Assembly: GCF_000161455.1 (NCBI RefSeq)
Contig: NZ_CM000745.1
Location: 2,245,227-2,253,323 of the forward strand
Length of the DNA stretch: 8,097 nucleotides
Direction: 5' to 3'
Source of the DNA: Bacillus pseudomycoides DSM 12442
Lineage (GTDB): Bacteria > Bacillota > Bacilli > Bacillales > Bacillaceae_G
The translations under genes and the position numbers were made by a program. Under the pieces are notes generated by a model. It had not been told where the DNA came from. It ran no database searches and saw only the letters and a program-made list of their open reading frames with translations. This document shows positions 1 through 5,211 of this stretch, one piece after another; position 1 is the stretch's first letter; the number at the start of each line of letters is the position of its first letter.

Positions 1-59
1 TGGGAGATAAACTGCCCGTAAAAGCCCGATTGGTTCAACTAATAATCAGTGGGGAATGA
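1..59 (+). CDS. 3' end of an ORF running in from the left edge, possibly TnpB
   Basis: The frame starting at base 3 is open from the window edge and ends at TGA 57-59. It encodes the C-terminal residues GDKLPVKARLVQLIISGE. The C-terminus overlaps a perfect 12-bp hairpin that continues past the stop. In IS200/IS605 and IS1341-type elements, the tnpB 3' end overlaps a structured right end (the omegaRNA region), often with a Gly-Asp near the end of the protein, and that is the reason for the proposal. No zinc-finger or RuvC residues are in view, so the family cannot be proven from 18 residues. It could also be the tail of an unrelated gene. Confidence 0.4.
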   Translation, partial: GDKLPVKARLVQLIISGE

Positions 60-90
60 AGAAAGCCCCCACTGATTAAAGTTTCACTTT
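43..90 (+). mobile_element. Two adjacent hairpins, candidate right end of an IS200/IS605-type element
   Basis: Bases 43-54 (TAATCAGTGGGG) and 67-78 (CCCCACTGATTA) are perfect 12-bp complements around a 12-base loop. Directly after it, 78-82 (AAAGT) and 86-90 (ACTTT) form a second small hairpin with a 3-base loop. No T-run follows either hairpin, so this is not an ordinary intrinsic terminator. The overlap with the end of an ORF and the subterminal hairpins suit the right end and omegaRNA 3' part of a TnpB element. The left end is outside the window. Confidence 0.4.
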
Positions 91-129
91 ATGGGAAAGA
101 GACAGGGTTGCTGTTATAGATCGCAAAGT

Positions 130-162
130 AGAAACACAAAGATTTGTCATCCCTGTGTTTCT
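130..162. repeat. Inverted repeat, 9-bp arms
   Basis: AGAAACACA at 130-138 is the exact reverse complement of TGTGTTTCT at 154-162, with a 15-base loop. It lies about 110 bases beyond the stop of the minus-strand nucleoside hydrolase and could be a weak terminator for it. The sequence after the stem on the minus strand (ACTTTG) is only slightly T-rich. The rest of 91-270 shows no gene. Confidence 0.35.
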
Positions 163-270
163 TGAAGTTTCCTTTGATTACTCGATAAAGAGAACCCTAG
201 GATATACCGGTTACTTATACAATTTTTGTAAATATTTCTTGAAACAGTTTTATCTCTCAACGAAAGAATG

Positions 271-1221
271 CTACAGCCTTCTCCTTAGGAACGTTTCCAT
301 AATATCATTCTTGAATTTTTCATAATCAAACTGAAAAGCCACATTATGCGTTTTATAACCTGGATTAGTCACAAAACGAAAGTCTGCAATACTTTGACCG
401 AATCCTTCCCCTTGATCGGGAATTACTTTGATGGGTACTCTTGAAAGACCAACAGCCTCTTGATTCAGCAAATACCACACTGTTACAAAATCATGCATAG
501 GGCTTCCTCCTATACCGGGATTCGACTTGGAGTAGAAATTATAATAGTAGTCTAACATAGGCTTAATGATGAGTCCTGCAATATCCTGTGTATCCTGATG
601 AAATGCATCGATTTGTTGGACCATTTCGGGTGTAACAACCGCATGTTGAGTTACATTTAACGGAATAATTGTCAAGTTCTTCGCATGCTGCAGAATTAAG
701 TTTGCTGCATAAGGATCCGCATAAAAGTTAGCTTCAGCCACCGCAGTCACGTTTCCTGGATAAAAAAAAGCTCCGCCCATGCAAATGTATTCTCTCACAT
801 TCCGCATTGTTTCTAAATTTAAAACAAAGGTCGTAGCTAACGAAGAAAGTCTTCCCAAATTGATAATTGTAAGATCATCTAAATTTGAATTTATAATTTG
901 GTAAATATCATTTAAGGGATAAACTGGATAAGAAATTTCAGGTGGAATGATAGGTCCTAATCCGACTTTTCCATGTACCTCAGGAAAATACTGAACCAAT
1001 ATACCCGTTAACGGTACAGAAGCACCAAGGAATACAAGTATCTCTTTTTTTCCCGCAATGTACTTCAAATAGTTAATATTTCTTATGGCATTCTCTCTTG
1101 ATACATTTCCATAATCGGCTACAATCCCTAAAATTTGAATATCTTTACGAAAAAAGGTGTACAGGATGGCAAATGCATCGTCAATTCCCAAATCTGTAAA
1201 CAGGAGAACCTTTTTTAGCAT
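271..1221 (-). CDS. Nucleoside hydrolase (IUNH family)
   Basis: This is a 316-residue protein, the usual length for the inosine/uridine-preferring nucleoside hydrolases. These enzymes cut the N-glycosidic bond of ribonucleosides to free base plus ribose in salvage. The N-terminal calcium and catalytic motif is F8-T-D10-L-G-I-D14-D15, where the family normally has DxDPGxDD, so the first Asp is replaced by Phe while D10, D14 and D15 are kept. Other family marks are GIVADYGNV (32-40), MGG (148-150), EANFYADP (163-170) and the late His-Asp pair H243-D244. There is no signal peptide, so the enzyme is cytoplasmic. The ATG is preceded by GGAGG (1229-1233) at 7 bases. It appears monocistronic. The base specificity cannot be read from the sequence. 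Confidence 0.92.
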   Translation of the reverse strand: MLKKVLLFTDLGIDDAFAILYTFFRKDIQILGIVADYGNVSRENAIRNINYLKYIAGKKEILVFLGASVPLTGILVQYFPEVHGKVGLGPIIPPEISYPVYPLNDIYQIINSNLDDLTIINLGRLSSLATTFVLNLETMRNVREYICMGGAFFYPGNVTAVAEANFYADPYAANLILQHAKNLTIIPLNVTQHAVVTPEMVQQIDAFHQDTQDIAGLIIKPMLDYYYNFYSKSNPGIGGSPMHDFVTVWYLLNQEAVGLSRVPIKVIPDQGEGFGQSIADFRFVTNPGYKTHNVAFQFDYEKFKNDIMETFLRRRL

Positions 1222-1254
1222 GTGTATTCCTCCAAAAGTTATAGAGTTCTATTT

Positions 1255-1272
1255 TCACTAAGGATGTAGTGA
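1255..1272. repeat. Small inverted repeat upstream of the nucleoside hydrolase
   Basis: TCACTA (1255-1260) and TAGTGA (1267-1272) are perfect arms around 6 bases. They lie 34-51 bases upstream of the nucleoside hydrolase start, in its probable 5' leader. This could be an operator or a weak mRNA hairpin. The arms are short and this can arise by chance. Confidence 0.25.
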
Positions 1273-1506
1273 GTAGGCTTGTACATATATATTTTATGTA
1301 TTCCTATAGAGTGAATTCTATTCATATGTAGTTGAAATAGAACATCATTAGGAAACTTACGGTGTTAAGGTGAGTGTATTATGCCCAACTTTTGCAGATG
1401 CACCAATAATTGTAAAATACTTTAATAAAAGTAGATGAATTCTTGGAGTGGTTGACGCTTTTATTAAAAATTGTAGAAACATTCTAGCTTAACATTAATT
1501 TTGTTG

Positions 1507-1535
1507 TTGAAATTCTGAATATTAAAATGTAATAT
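1507..1535 (+). promoter_or_regulatory. Candidate sigma-A promoter for the yrrS-like gene
   Basis: TTGAAA (1507-1512), 17 bases, TAATAT (1530-1535). It matches 5 of 6 at -35 and 4 of 6 at -10 and is the best-balanced of three candidates in the gap. It would give a leader of about 195 bases. Confidence 0.35.
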
Positions 1536-1609
1536 AAAAAAAGCGTGTTTAACAATGTACTTATTTTAGATAAGAAAATGTATTTACAATAAAGGTGTGT
1601 GTAAGTGAT

Positions 1610-1622
1610 AAGGAGGAAGGGG
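1610..1622 (+). promoter_or_regulatory. Orphan Shine-Dalgarno-like sequence
   Basis: AAGGAGGAAGGGG is a near-perfect anti-16S sequence but has no start codon at a usable distance. The next ATG (1638) is 21 bases beyond AAGGAGG, and the real gene starts at 1736 with its own RBS. It may act like the 5' mRNA-stabilising SD (STAB-SD) known from the cry3A leader of B. thuringiensis. The role is inferred. Confidence 0.35.
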
Positions 1623-1735
1623 TTAACAACTATACAGATGAATTTTAAAGTTCATCAACATATAAACTTACTGGATTCTAAAATAGTGAGCAAAGCATAC
1701 AGTTTCACAGTAAAAGTTACATGGAGGTTTCAGAA

Positions 1736-2479
1736 ATGGGAAATGAAGGTAGATTTCAAGAAAAGCAACAAGCCCGTCGACAACGCAGTGTTGTTAATAT
1801 TGGATTAAGTTTAGTATTATTGACAGTCAGCATGGTATCTTATCAGTTATTTTTTACTGATCATACAAAAGGAAAAGAACATCCAGAAGAAAAGAAAGTA
1901 GCCCAATTAGCATCTAAAGAGGCGAAAAACAATAAATTAGAGGAACGAAAAACAAAACAATCAGAAGCAGACTCATCAAAGGAACAAGCAAACAAAGAAA
2001 GTGAAAAACAAAAATTAATAGAACAGCAAAATCAAGAGAAAGAAAGCTCAAAAGTACAGGAAAAAGAAAAAGAAAAACAGAACAATGAAAATCTAGTAAA
2101 AAAACAAGAAGAACAAAAGGATAATAAAATTGAAGAACAGAAGGCTAATGTAGAAACAATAAATAAAAATCAATCAGATAGAGATGCAAATCAAACAGAA
2201 CAAAATAAGCAATGGAATCCAGTTGGTACAGAGCAAGGGGCAAAACCTGCCATGCAATTTAAAGAGGGAACGACAGATTGGAATGAGATGAAAAAAGCAA
2301 TTTCCTACGCTGTTGAGGTTCCTGAATCACAACTCATTTATGATTTTATTGGAAATAACGGAACGAATAAGGCCTATGGTAATGTGCGAGATAAGCAAAG
2401 CAATAAAAAATATAAAGTGTATATTGATTGGATTGAAAATAAAGGCTGGAAACCAGTATCTGTTCAAGCTGTGAAATAA
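1736..2479 (+). CDS. yrrS: YrrS-like membrane protein (DUF1510)
   Basis: This is a 247-residue single-pass membrane protein. Residues 1-17 are polar and Arg/Gln-rich, 18-40 form one transmembrane helix (inside-positive, so C-terminus out), and about 46-150 is a very Lys/Glu/Gln-rich stretch likely to be extended or coiled coil. From about 155 on (WNPVGTEQG ... TTDWNEMKKAISYA ... DFIGNNGTNKAYG ... YKVYIDWIENKGWKPVSV) it is a compact domain that matches DUF1510 of B. subtilis YrrS. The exact role of YrrS is not established; a cell-envelope role is likely from topology. I chose the ATG at 1736 because GGAGG (1723-1727) sits 8 bases before it. The in-frame ATG at 1721 overlaps that RBS. The gene is alone between divergent and convergent neighbours and ends in a strong terminator. 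Confidence 0.85.
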   Translation: MGNEGRFQEKQQARRQRSVVNIGLSLVLLTVSMVSYQLFFTDHTKGKEHPEEKKVAQLASKEAKNNKLEERKTKQSEADSSKEQANKESEKQKLIEQQNQEKESSKVQEKEKEKQNNENLVKKQEEQKDNKIEEQKANVETINKNQSDRDANQTEQNKQWNPVGTEQGAKPAMQFKEGTTDWNEMKKAISYAVEVPESQLIYDFIGNNGTNKAYGNVRDKQSNKKYKVYIDWIENKGWKPVSVQAVK

Positions 2480-2520
2480 TTATACCGACAGATATTCCGC
2501 CGAAATTCAGCAAATAAAGC

Positions 2521-2548
2521 AAAGACTCTCCCAAACGGAGAGTCTTTT
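2521..2548 (+). terminator. Intrinsic terminator after the yrrS-like gene
   Basis: AAAGACTCTCC (2521-2531) and GGAGAGTCTTT (2537-2547) form a perfect 11-bp stem with loop CAAAC. The descending arm ends in a T-run. It lies between convergent genes. On the minus strand the same stem is followed by GCTTTATTTG, so it may also end the acetyltransferase transcript. Confidence 0.9.
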
Positions 2549-2584
2549 ATATGAGTTATTATTTTTGATATCTTTGCTGTTTAT

Positions 2585-3109
2585 TTATGTGGTTTCTTTT
2601 CGTTTATCAAATGCAAACAGGTTAAGTTCTTCAGAATCATTGGCCAGCTGCATCGATCGTTCAAACCGCAACCCTACTTTTTCAAGAAGTTTGGCTGAAG
2701 CGTGATTATCTGGAGTAGTAATCCCCACAATACGATTTAGCCCCAATTTATCTTTTCCATATGCCATCACCGCAGAAGCTGCTTCATAGGCGTATCCTTT
2801 AGCCCAATACTTTGGGAGAAAGGCAAATCCAATATCTACATCTTCCAAGGAATCTCTTTTTACTAGACCACAAATTCCAATCGGAACATGATCCTCCTTC
2901 CGTTCTACTAAAAAAAGACAGAAACCAAATTGCTCATACATGCGAATCGGTCCATTCAAAATATAGATCCTTGCATCTTCTAACGTTCTCACACCGCGAT
3001 CTCCTATAAATTGTAACCAAGAGGGGTCATTCAAAAGCTCGAGGATAAACGCTGCATCGTCGGTTGTTTGTAGGCGAAGAGTAAGACGCTCTGTTTCGAG
3101 AATATTCAA
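2585..3109 (-). CDS. GNAT N-acetyltransferase, RimJ/RimL-like
   Basis: This is a 174-residue protein that moves an acetyl group from acetyl-CoA to an amine on an unknown acceptor. It opens with LETERLTLRLQTTDDA (4-19), the usual start of the RimJ/RimL (Acetyltransf_3) branch. Beta-4 and the CoA pyrophosphate loop are at DIGFAFLPKYWAKGYAYEA (92-110; loop around K104-G105-Y-A). The C-terminal NHASAKLLEKVGLRFE (135-150) carries the conserved Asn and the LLEKxGF-type helix. The start is a TTG preceded by an AAGGAAGG-type RBS (about 3119-3127). An upstream sigma-A-like promoter is listed separately. Relatives include ribosomal-protein and drug acetyltransferases, but nothing here fixes the substrate. 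Confidence 0.93.
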   Translation of the reverse strand: MNILETERLTLRLQTTDDAAFILELLNDPSWLQFIGDRGVRTLEDARIYILNGPIRMYEQFGFCLFLVERKEDHVPIGICGLVKRDSLEDVDIGFAFLPKYWAKGYAYEAASAVMAYGKDKLGLNRIVGITTPDNHASAKLLEKVGLRFERSMQLANDSEELNLFAFDKRKETT

Positions 3110-3150
3110 AAGAAATACACCTTCCTTTCAGTATTATATTCTATCTAGAT

Positions 3151-3180
3151 ATCATAATCGTATATTAACTTAAAACTCAA
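3151..3180 (-). promoter_or_regulatory. Candidate sigma-A promoter of the acetyltransferase
   Basis: Read on the minus strand: TTGAGT (3180-3175), 18 bases, TATGAT (3156-3151). It starts transcription about 35 bases upstream of the TTG start codon. Confidence 0.45.
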
Positions 3181-3197
3181 GGGTATTTTTTCGTGAG

Positions 3198-3256
3198 GTA
3201 CACATTATATGTTAACCGTTGTAACAAACATTTTTTTATGTACGCCACTTGGTACA
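3198..3256. repeat. GTACA/TGTAC half-sites at the DUF3189 promoter
   Basis: TGTAC (3239-3243) and GTACA (3252-3256) form an inverted repeat with an 8-base spacer, and the second half overlaps the proposed -35. A third half-site, GTACA, lies at 3198-3202. Between them TGTTA (3210-3214) and TAACA (3222-3226) are a further small inverted repeat. The arrangement suits a repressor operator. The regulator is unknown and the half-sites are short. Confidence 0.3.
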
Positions 3257-3277
3257 ATAATTAGTAGAAGATATTAT
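3249..3277 (+). promoter_or_regulatory. Candidate sigma-A promoter of the DUF3189 gene
   Basis: TTGGTA (3249-3254), 17 bases, TATTAT (3272-3277). It would give a leader of about 110 bases, which contains a 7-bp inverted repeat, ATTAGTA (3334-3340) and TACTAAT (3357-3363), just upstream of the RBS. Confidence 0.45.
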
Positions 3278-3396
3278 ATTTGGAGAAAATATCACGAATT
3301 AACAAGTAAGTTATAAAATCAAAGCTTCACTTGATTAGTAAATGATGAAATGGTGATACTAATAATTATGAAACGTTTATGATAAGGGATGGTATT

Positions 3397-3903
3397 ATGA
3401 TTTTTATTTATACAGATTTTGGCGGAACACATACAACTTCACTTGCAGCAGCATATCATTTAAACAAACTCCCCACTGATCGAAGACTGACAAAAGAAGA
3501 AATTTTAAATGTGGACTATTTTAATAAGCTTAAAACGTCTGATATGGGAAAAATAATTTTTCATGGAAGGGACGAAGGAGGAAATCCGGTTTATACAGTA
3601 GGACACGGGACATCAAAAGTAGTTGTTCCATCCATGAAAAATTTAGCGGAAATTCTTCAACATCAGTATCAAAACAATGAAAAAATCATTTTTTCAAATA
3701 CTTCACCAACAGTTCCACTTCCTATGACGTTTGGAGGATTGTTTTCAAGAAGATTACATATTGATTTTATTGGTGTTCCCTTACTCGTATGGGGAGCAAA
3801 ACTGTGTTGTGATAATATACAACGACTTGTTGATTATACAAAAGAAGCGGGTAGAATGACTAATGATTATGTTGTTATTTTAGAGAATGAAACTTTCAAA
3901 TAA
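3397..3903 (+). CDS. DUF3189 family protein
   Basis: This is a 168-residue soluble protein with no signal peptide or membrane segment. The N-terminus MIFIYTDFGGTHTTSLAAAYHL (positions 1-22), then LPTDRRLTKEEIL (25-37), HGRDEGGNPVYTVGHG (56-71) and VVVPSMKNLAEIL (75-87), matches the pattern of DUF3189 as known from Bacillus and Clostridia spore formers. The biochemical function of the family is unknown. The start at 3397 is chosen because family members begin right at the first beta strand and AAGGGA (3384-3389) sits 7 bases upstream. An in-frame ATG at 3379 lies before that RBS and has none of its own. The gene stands alone, with its own promoter and a shared terminator. Confidence 0.8.
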   Translation: MIFIYTDFGGTHTTSLAAAYHLNKLPTDRRLTKEEILNVDYFNKLKTSDMGKIIFHGRDEGGNPVYTVGHGTSKVVVPSMKNLAEILQHQYQNNEKIIFSNTSPTVPLPMTFGGLFSRRLHIDFIGVPLLVWGAKLCCDNIQRLVDYTKEAGRMTNDYVVILENETFK

Positions 3904-3937
3904 AAAATGCAGGATTTATTGGAATCCTGCATTTTTT
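3902..3937. terminator. Bidirectional intrinsic terminator
   Basis: AATGCAGGATT (3906-3916) and AATCCTGCATT (3923-3933) form a perfect 11-bp stem with loop TATTGG, flanked by A-run 3902-3907 and T-run 3932-3937. It serves both convergent genes: it begins inside the TAA of the DUF3189 gene and ends one base before the other gene's stop codon. Confidence 0.92.
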
Positions 3938-4636
3938 CTATATCAATTCAACTTTTTTTCGAATGACAATCTTATCAATTTCGTCTTCTTCATCCCCAAT
4001 ATATAAGCCACGTTCTTTTAAATATGTTTCAAAATATAAATCTGCTTCTGCACGTTCATCATAAGGTTTTACAGATAAAACAAATCCTAATTTATTTTGT
4101 TCCTCTAAATGAGAAGTAGAGATATAAGCGGGGGTATTATGACGTAAGAATAGCTCCTTAACAGGAATTATCATATCCTTCATTAGCTTTGATAACATGC
4201 TCATTTCAAAATCAAAGTTAAATCGATCAATACTAGATATGTCAGCAAATACCACCCCAATAAAGCCTGTATTAAATACTTCTTGAAATTCGGCGTCTTG
4301 CTTATCATAAAAATTCTTTTCAATTAAGTAATTTTTAAAATAAGCAACACCATCAGCTTGTTCAAAAGGTTTTGTTGAAAGAACAAAACCTATCTTCTTT
4401 TGTTTATGTAAATACACACAAGACATATGTGCAGAAATATTATGCTCTTTAAATAAAGAACTTGTTGCGCCTGCAAGGCCATCTAATACATGATGGACAA
4501 TTTGAAGCTTTTTACGGGCAAAATAATAGGATTTTTTTTGTAGTTCCAATGTATCAATAAACACAGAACCGATAAAGCCTGTATTTGAGATAGTAGGTGT
4601 ATGCTTTTTTCTTCCTCTGCGTTTGTTTTGAGCCAT
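3938..4636 (-). CDS. Unrecognised protein of two tandem copies of one ~95-residue domain, likely SOS-controlled
   Basis: I do not recognise this 232-residue family. After a basic head (KRRGRKKH, 5-12) it has two diverged copies of one domain, residues about 18-111 and 122-215. Both start NTGFIGxVFxD, have a helical centre ending LFxxHNxxAxxS (61-72 and 163-173), share a strand of pattern K(I/L)GFVLSxKP (81-90 and 182-191), and end YFxxYLxExxxY (99-110 and 201-212). There is no signal peptide or membrane helix, so it is probably cytoplasmic. The tail is acidic, then basic. I chose the ATG at 4636: AAGGGA lies 11 bases upstream, while the in-frame ATG at 4648 overlaps that RBS. A LexA-type box sits at the promoter, which suggests induction by DNA damage. 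Confidence 0.8.
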   Translation of the reverse strand: MAQNKRRGRKKHTPTISNTGFIGSVFIDTLELQKKSYYFARKKLQIVHHVLDGLAGATSSLFKEHNISAHMSCVYLHKQKKIGFVLSTKPFEQADGVAYFKNYLIEKNFYDKQDAEFQEVFNTGFIGVVFADISSIDRFNFDFEMSMLSKLMKDMIIPVKELFLRHNTPAYISTSHLEEQNKLGFVLSVKPYDERAEADLYFETYLKERGLYIGDEEDEIDKIVIRKKVELI

Positions 4637-4672
4637 TGTAAAAATCATCCCTTCAAGTACGATTGAAATAAA

Positions 4673-4686
4673 AGAACGTTTGTTCG
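4673..4686 (-). promoter_or_regulatory. LexA (SOS) operator
   Basis: On the minus strand the sequence is CGAACAAACGTTCT. The Bacillus LexA/DinR consensus is CGAAC-RNRY-GTTCG, so the core GAAC-N4-GTTC, the leading C and all RNRY positions fit and only the last base differs. It lies about 10 bases downstream of the -10 of the tandem-domain gene, over the expected transcription start, a normal place for a LexA site. Confidence 0.7.
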
Positions 4687-4695
4687 TATATTTAT

Positions 4696-4724
4696 ATTTT
4701 ACTATTTAATCGTTATAAAGTAAA
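4696..4724 (-). promoter_or_regulatory. Sigma-A promoter of the tandem-domain gene
   Basis: Read on the minus strand: TTTACT (4724-4719), 17 bases, TAAAAT (4701-4696). Transcription would start near 4689, beside the LexA-type box. Confidence 0.6.
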
Positions 4725-4746
4725 GGGATTTTTACCGGAAAAACAT

Positions 4747-4772
4747 AAAAAAGACACCTTTTAAAAAGTGCC
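4747..4772 (-). terminator. Intrinsic terminator of the 34-codon ORF
   Basis: On the minus strand GGCACTT (4772-4766) pairs with AGGTGTC (4759-4753), two pairs being G-U, followed by six T (4752-4747). It separates the small ORF from the tandem-domain gene downstream, so the two are not one operon. Confidence 0.7.
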
Positions 4773-4821
4773 CTGAATGCGATAGGGAAGAGGATTCAAC
4801 CCATTTTATTTACGATTTATA

Positions 4822-4926
4822 TTATGAAACAGAGACAAGTTCTTCTGCATCTTCTACATCTAAATGACAATCCATTGTACGTACATCTTGATCTTCATGA
4901 CTTCCGAAATAAATAGTAATTTTCAT
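4822..4926 (-). CDS. 34-residue small protein, unrecognised
   Basis: The ORF begins MKITIYFGSHEDQDVRT and ends DVEDAEELVSVS. It is acidic, with one Cys (residue 20) and no membrane segment. I do not recognise it. It is supported as a real gene by a full set of signals: an AAAGGAGCG ribosome binding site (about 4934-4942) 7 bases before the ATG, a good promoter (4985-5013), a palindrome at the start of transcription and a terminator after the stop. It could be a small regulatory or binding protein, or the remaining N-terminal part of a longer one. It diverges from the attenuated MFS gene. Confidence 0.6.
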   Translation of the reverse strand: MKITIYFGSHEDQDVRTMDCHLDVEDAEELVSVS

Positions 4927-4962
4927 ATGTATCGCTCCTTTATTCTAGGAATACCTAAAATA

Positions 4963-4974
4963 ATTACTAGTAAT
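4963..4974. repeat. 12-bp perfect palindrome, candidate operator of the small ORF
   Basis: ATTACTAGTAAT is a perfect palindrome about 11 bases downstream of the -10 of the small ORF, at the start of its transcript. It overlaps a second dyad (AGTAA-TG-TTACT, 4969-4980), and TAGG-AATA-CCTA (4946-4957) follows. This suits a repressor site. The regulator is unknown. Confidence 0.4.
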
Positions 4975-4984
4975 GTTACTGCCT

Positions 4985-5013
4985 ATTATATACCACTTTT
5001 TCCATTTCGACAA
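4985..5013 (-). promoter_or_regulatory. Sigma-A promoter of the 34-codon ORF
   Basis: Read on the minus strand: TTGTCG (5013-5008), 17 bases, TATAAT (4990-4985), a consensus -10. It lies back-to-back with the plus-strand promoter at 5038-5066. Confidence 0.65.
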
Positions 5014-5037
5014 TCTTATCCAGTTTATAATTTTATT

Positions 5038-5066
5038 TTGTAAATATTAAGAATATTTGTTATGAT
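5038..5066 (+). promoter_or_regulatory. Sigma-A promoter of the MFS leader and gene
   Basis: TTGTAA (5038-5043), 17 bases, TATGAT (5061-5066), with an extended -10 (TG at 5058-5059). Transcription would start about 5073, some 24 bases before the leader peptide start. Confidence 0.65.
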
Positions 5067-5096
5067 ACACTTAATTAAATGTAAGGAGGAATTAAC

Positions 5097-5153
5097 ATGT
5101 TAAAAACTTTAAAAACATTCTCAAGTAAAGGAAGAGGAGTGCATAGTATTTAA
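5097..5153 (+). CDS. Leader peptide controlling the MFS gene (18 residues)
   Basis: The short ORF encodes MLKTLKTFSSKGRGVHSI and stops at TAA 5151-5153. Its ribosome binding site AAGGAGGA (5083-5090) is near perfect, with 6 bases of spacing. It is placed between a promoter and a drug-exporter-like gene. Codons 12-15 (GGA AGA GGA GTG) form the 5' arm of a hairpin, so ribosome position on this ORF must change the RNA fold. The N-terminus resembles the start of the cat-86 leader (MVKTD), where ribosomes stall early. K11-G12-R13 also fits a basic-X-basic pattern. Which signal stalls it, if any, is not shown. Confidence 0.7.
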   Translation: MLKTLKTFSSKGRGVHSI

Positions 5154-5206
5154 GCTAACTTAACACTCCTGCTTCCGCGAAGAATATAAATATCGGAAAG
5201 TAGGAG
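5130..5206 (+). promoter_or_regulatory. Three-arm translational attenuator upstream of the MFS gene
   Basis: Arm 1 (5130-5141, GGAAGAGGAGTG) lies in the leader ORF. Arm 2 (5164-5176, CACTCCTGCTTCC) follows its stop. Arm 3 (5195-5206, GGAAAGTAGGAG) is the MFS Shine-Dalgarno region. Arms 1 and 2 pair over 12 bp with one bulged G (5171), closed by an inner TTAAG-CTAA-CTTAA hairpin (5150-5163). Arms 2 and 3 pair over 11 bp (one G-U, one bulged A). The two folds exclude each other. No T-run follows, so control is of translation. The 1:2 fold frees the SD and the 2:3 fold hides it. Confidence 0.7.
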
Positions 5207-5211
5207 AACGT

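Larger units (their letters stand above)
1222..1735. other. 514-base intergenic region between divergent genes
   Basis: No convincing gene lies here. It must hold the promoters of the minus-strand nucleoside hydrolase and of the plus-strand yrrS-like gene. Plus-strand candidates are TTGACG-N16-TAGAAA (1452-1479), TTGAAA-N17-TAATAT (1507-1535) and a good -10 TACAAT (1585-1590) with a poor -35. No clear sigma-A promoter was found for the nucleoside hydrolase. An open frame at 1605-1808 with a GTG start overlaps the yrrS-like gene and looks non-coding. A strong Shine-Dalgarno-like sequence without a start codon lies at 1610-1622. Confidence 0.5.

Noticed and set aside
43..78. 12-bp hairpin as an intrinsic terminator of the leftmost ORF
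   Set aside because: No T-run follows the stem, and the ORF stop lies inside its loop.
1605..1808. 67-codon open frame with GTG start upstream of and overlapping the yrrS-like gene
   Set aside because: It has a weak AAAGG-type RBS, but the composition looks random and it overlaps the well-supported start of the yrrS-like gene. A leader-ORF role is not excluded but not supported.
2346..2534. 62-codon minus-strand frame
   Set aside because: It lies antisense to the conserved C-terminal domain of the yrrS-like protein and has no RBS; it is a shadow.
2812..3009. 65-codon plus-strand frame
   Set aside because: It is antisense to the core of the acetyltransferase gene, with no family resemblance.
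5130..5176. Leader hairpin of the MFS gene as a transcription terminator
   Set aside because: The stem is strong but is followed by GCGAAGAATATAAA, with no T-run, so translational control is the better reading.
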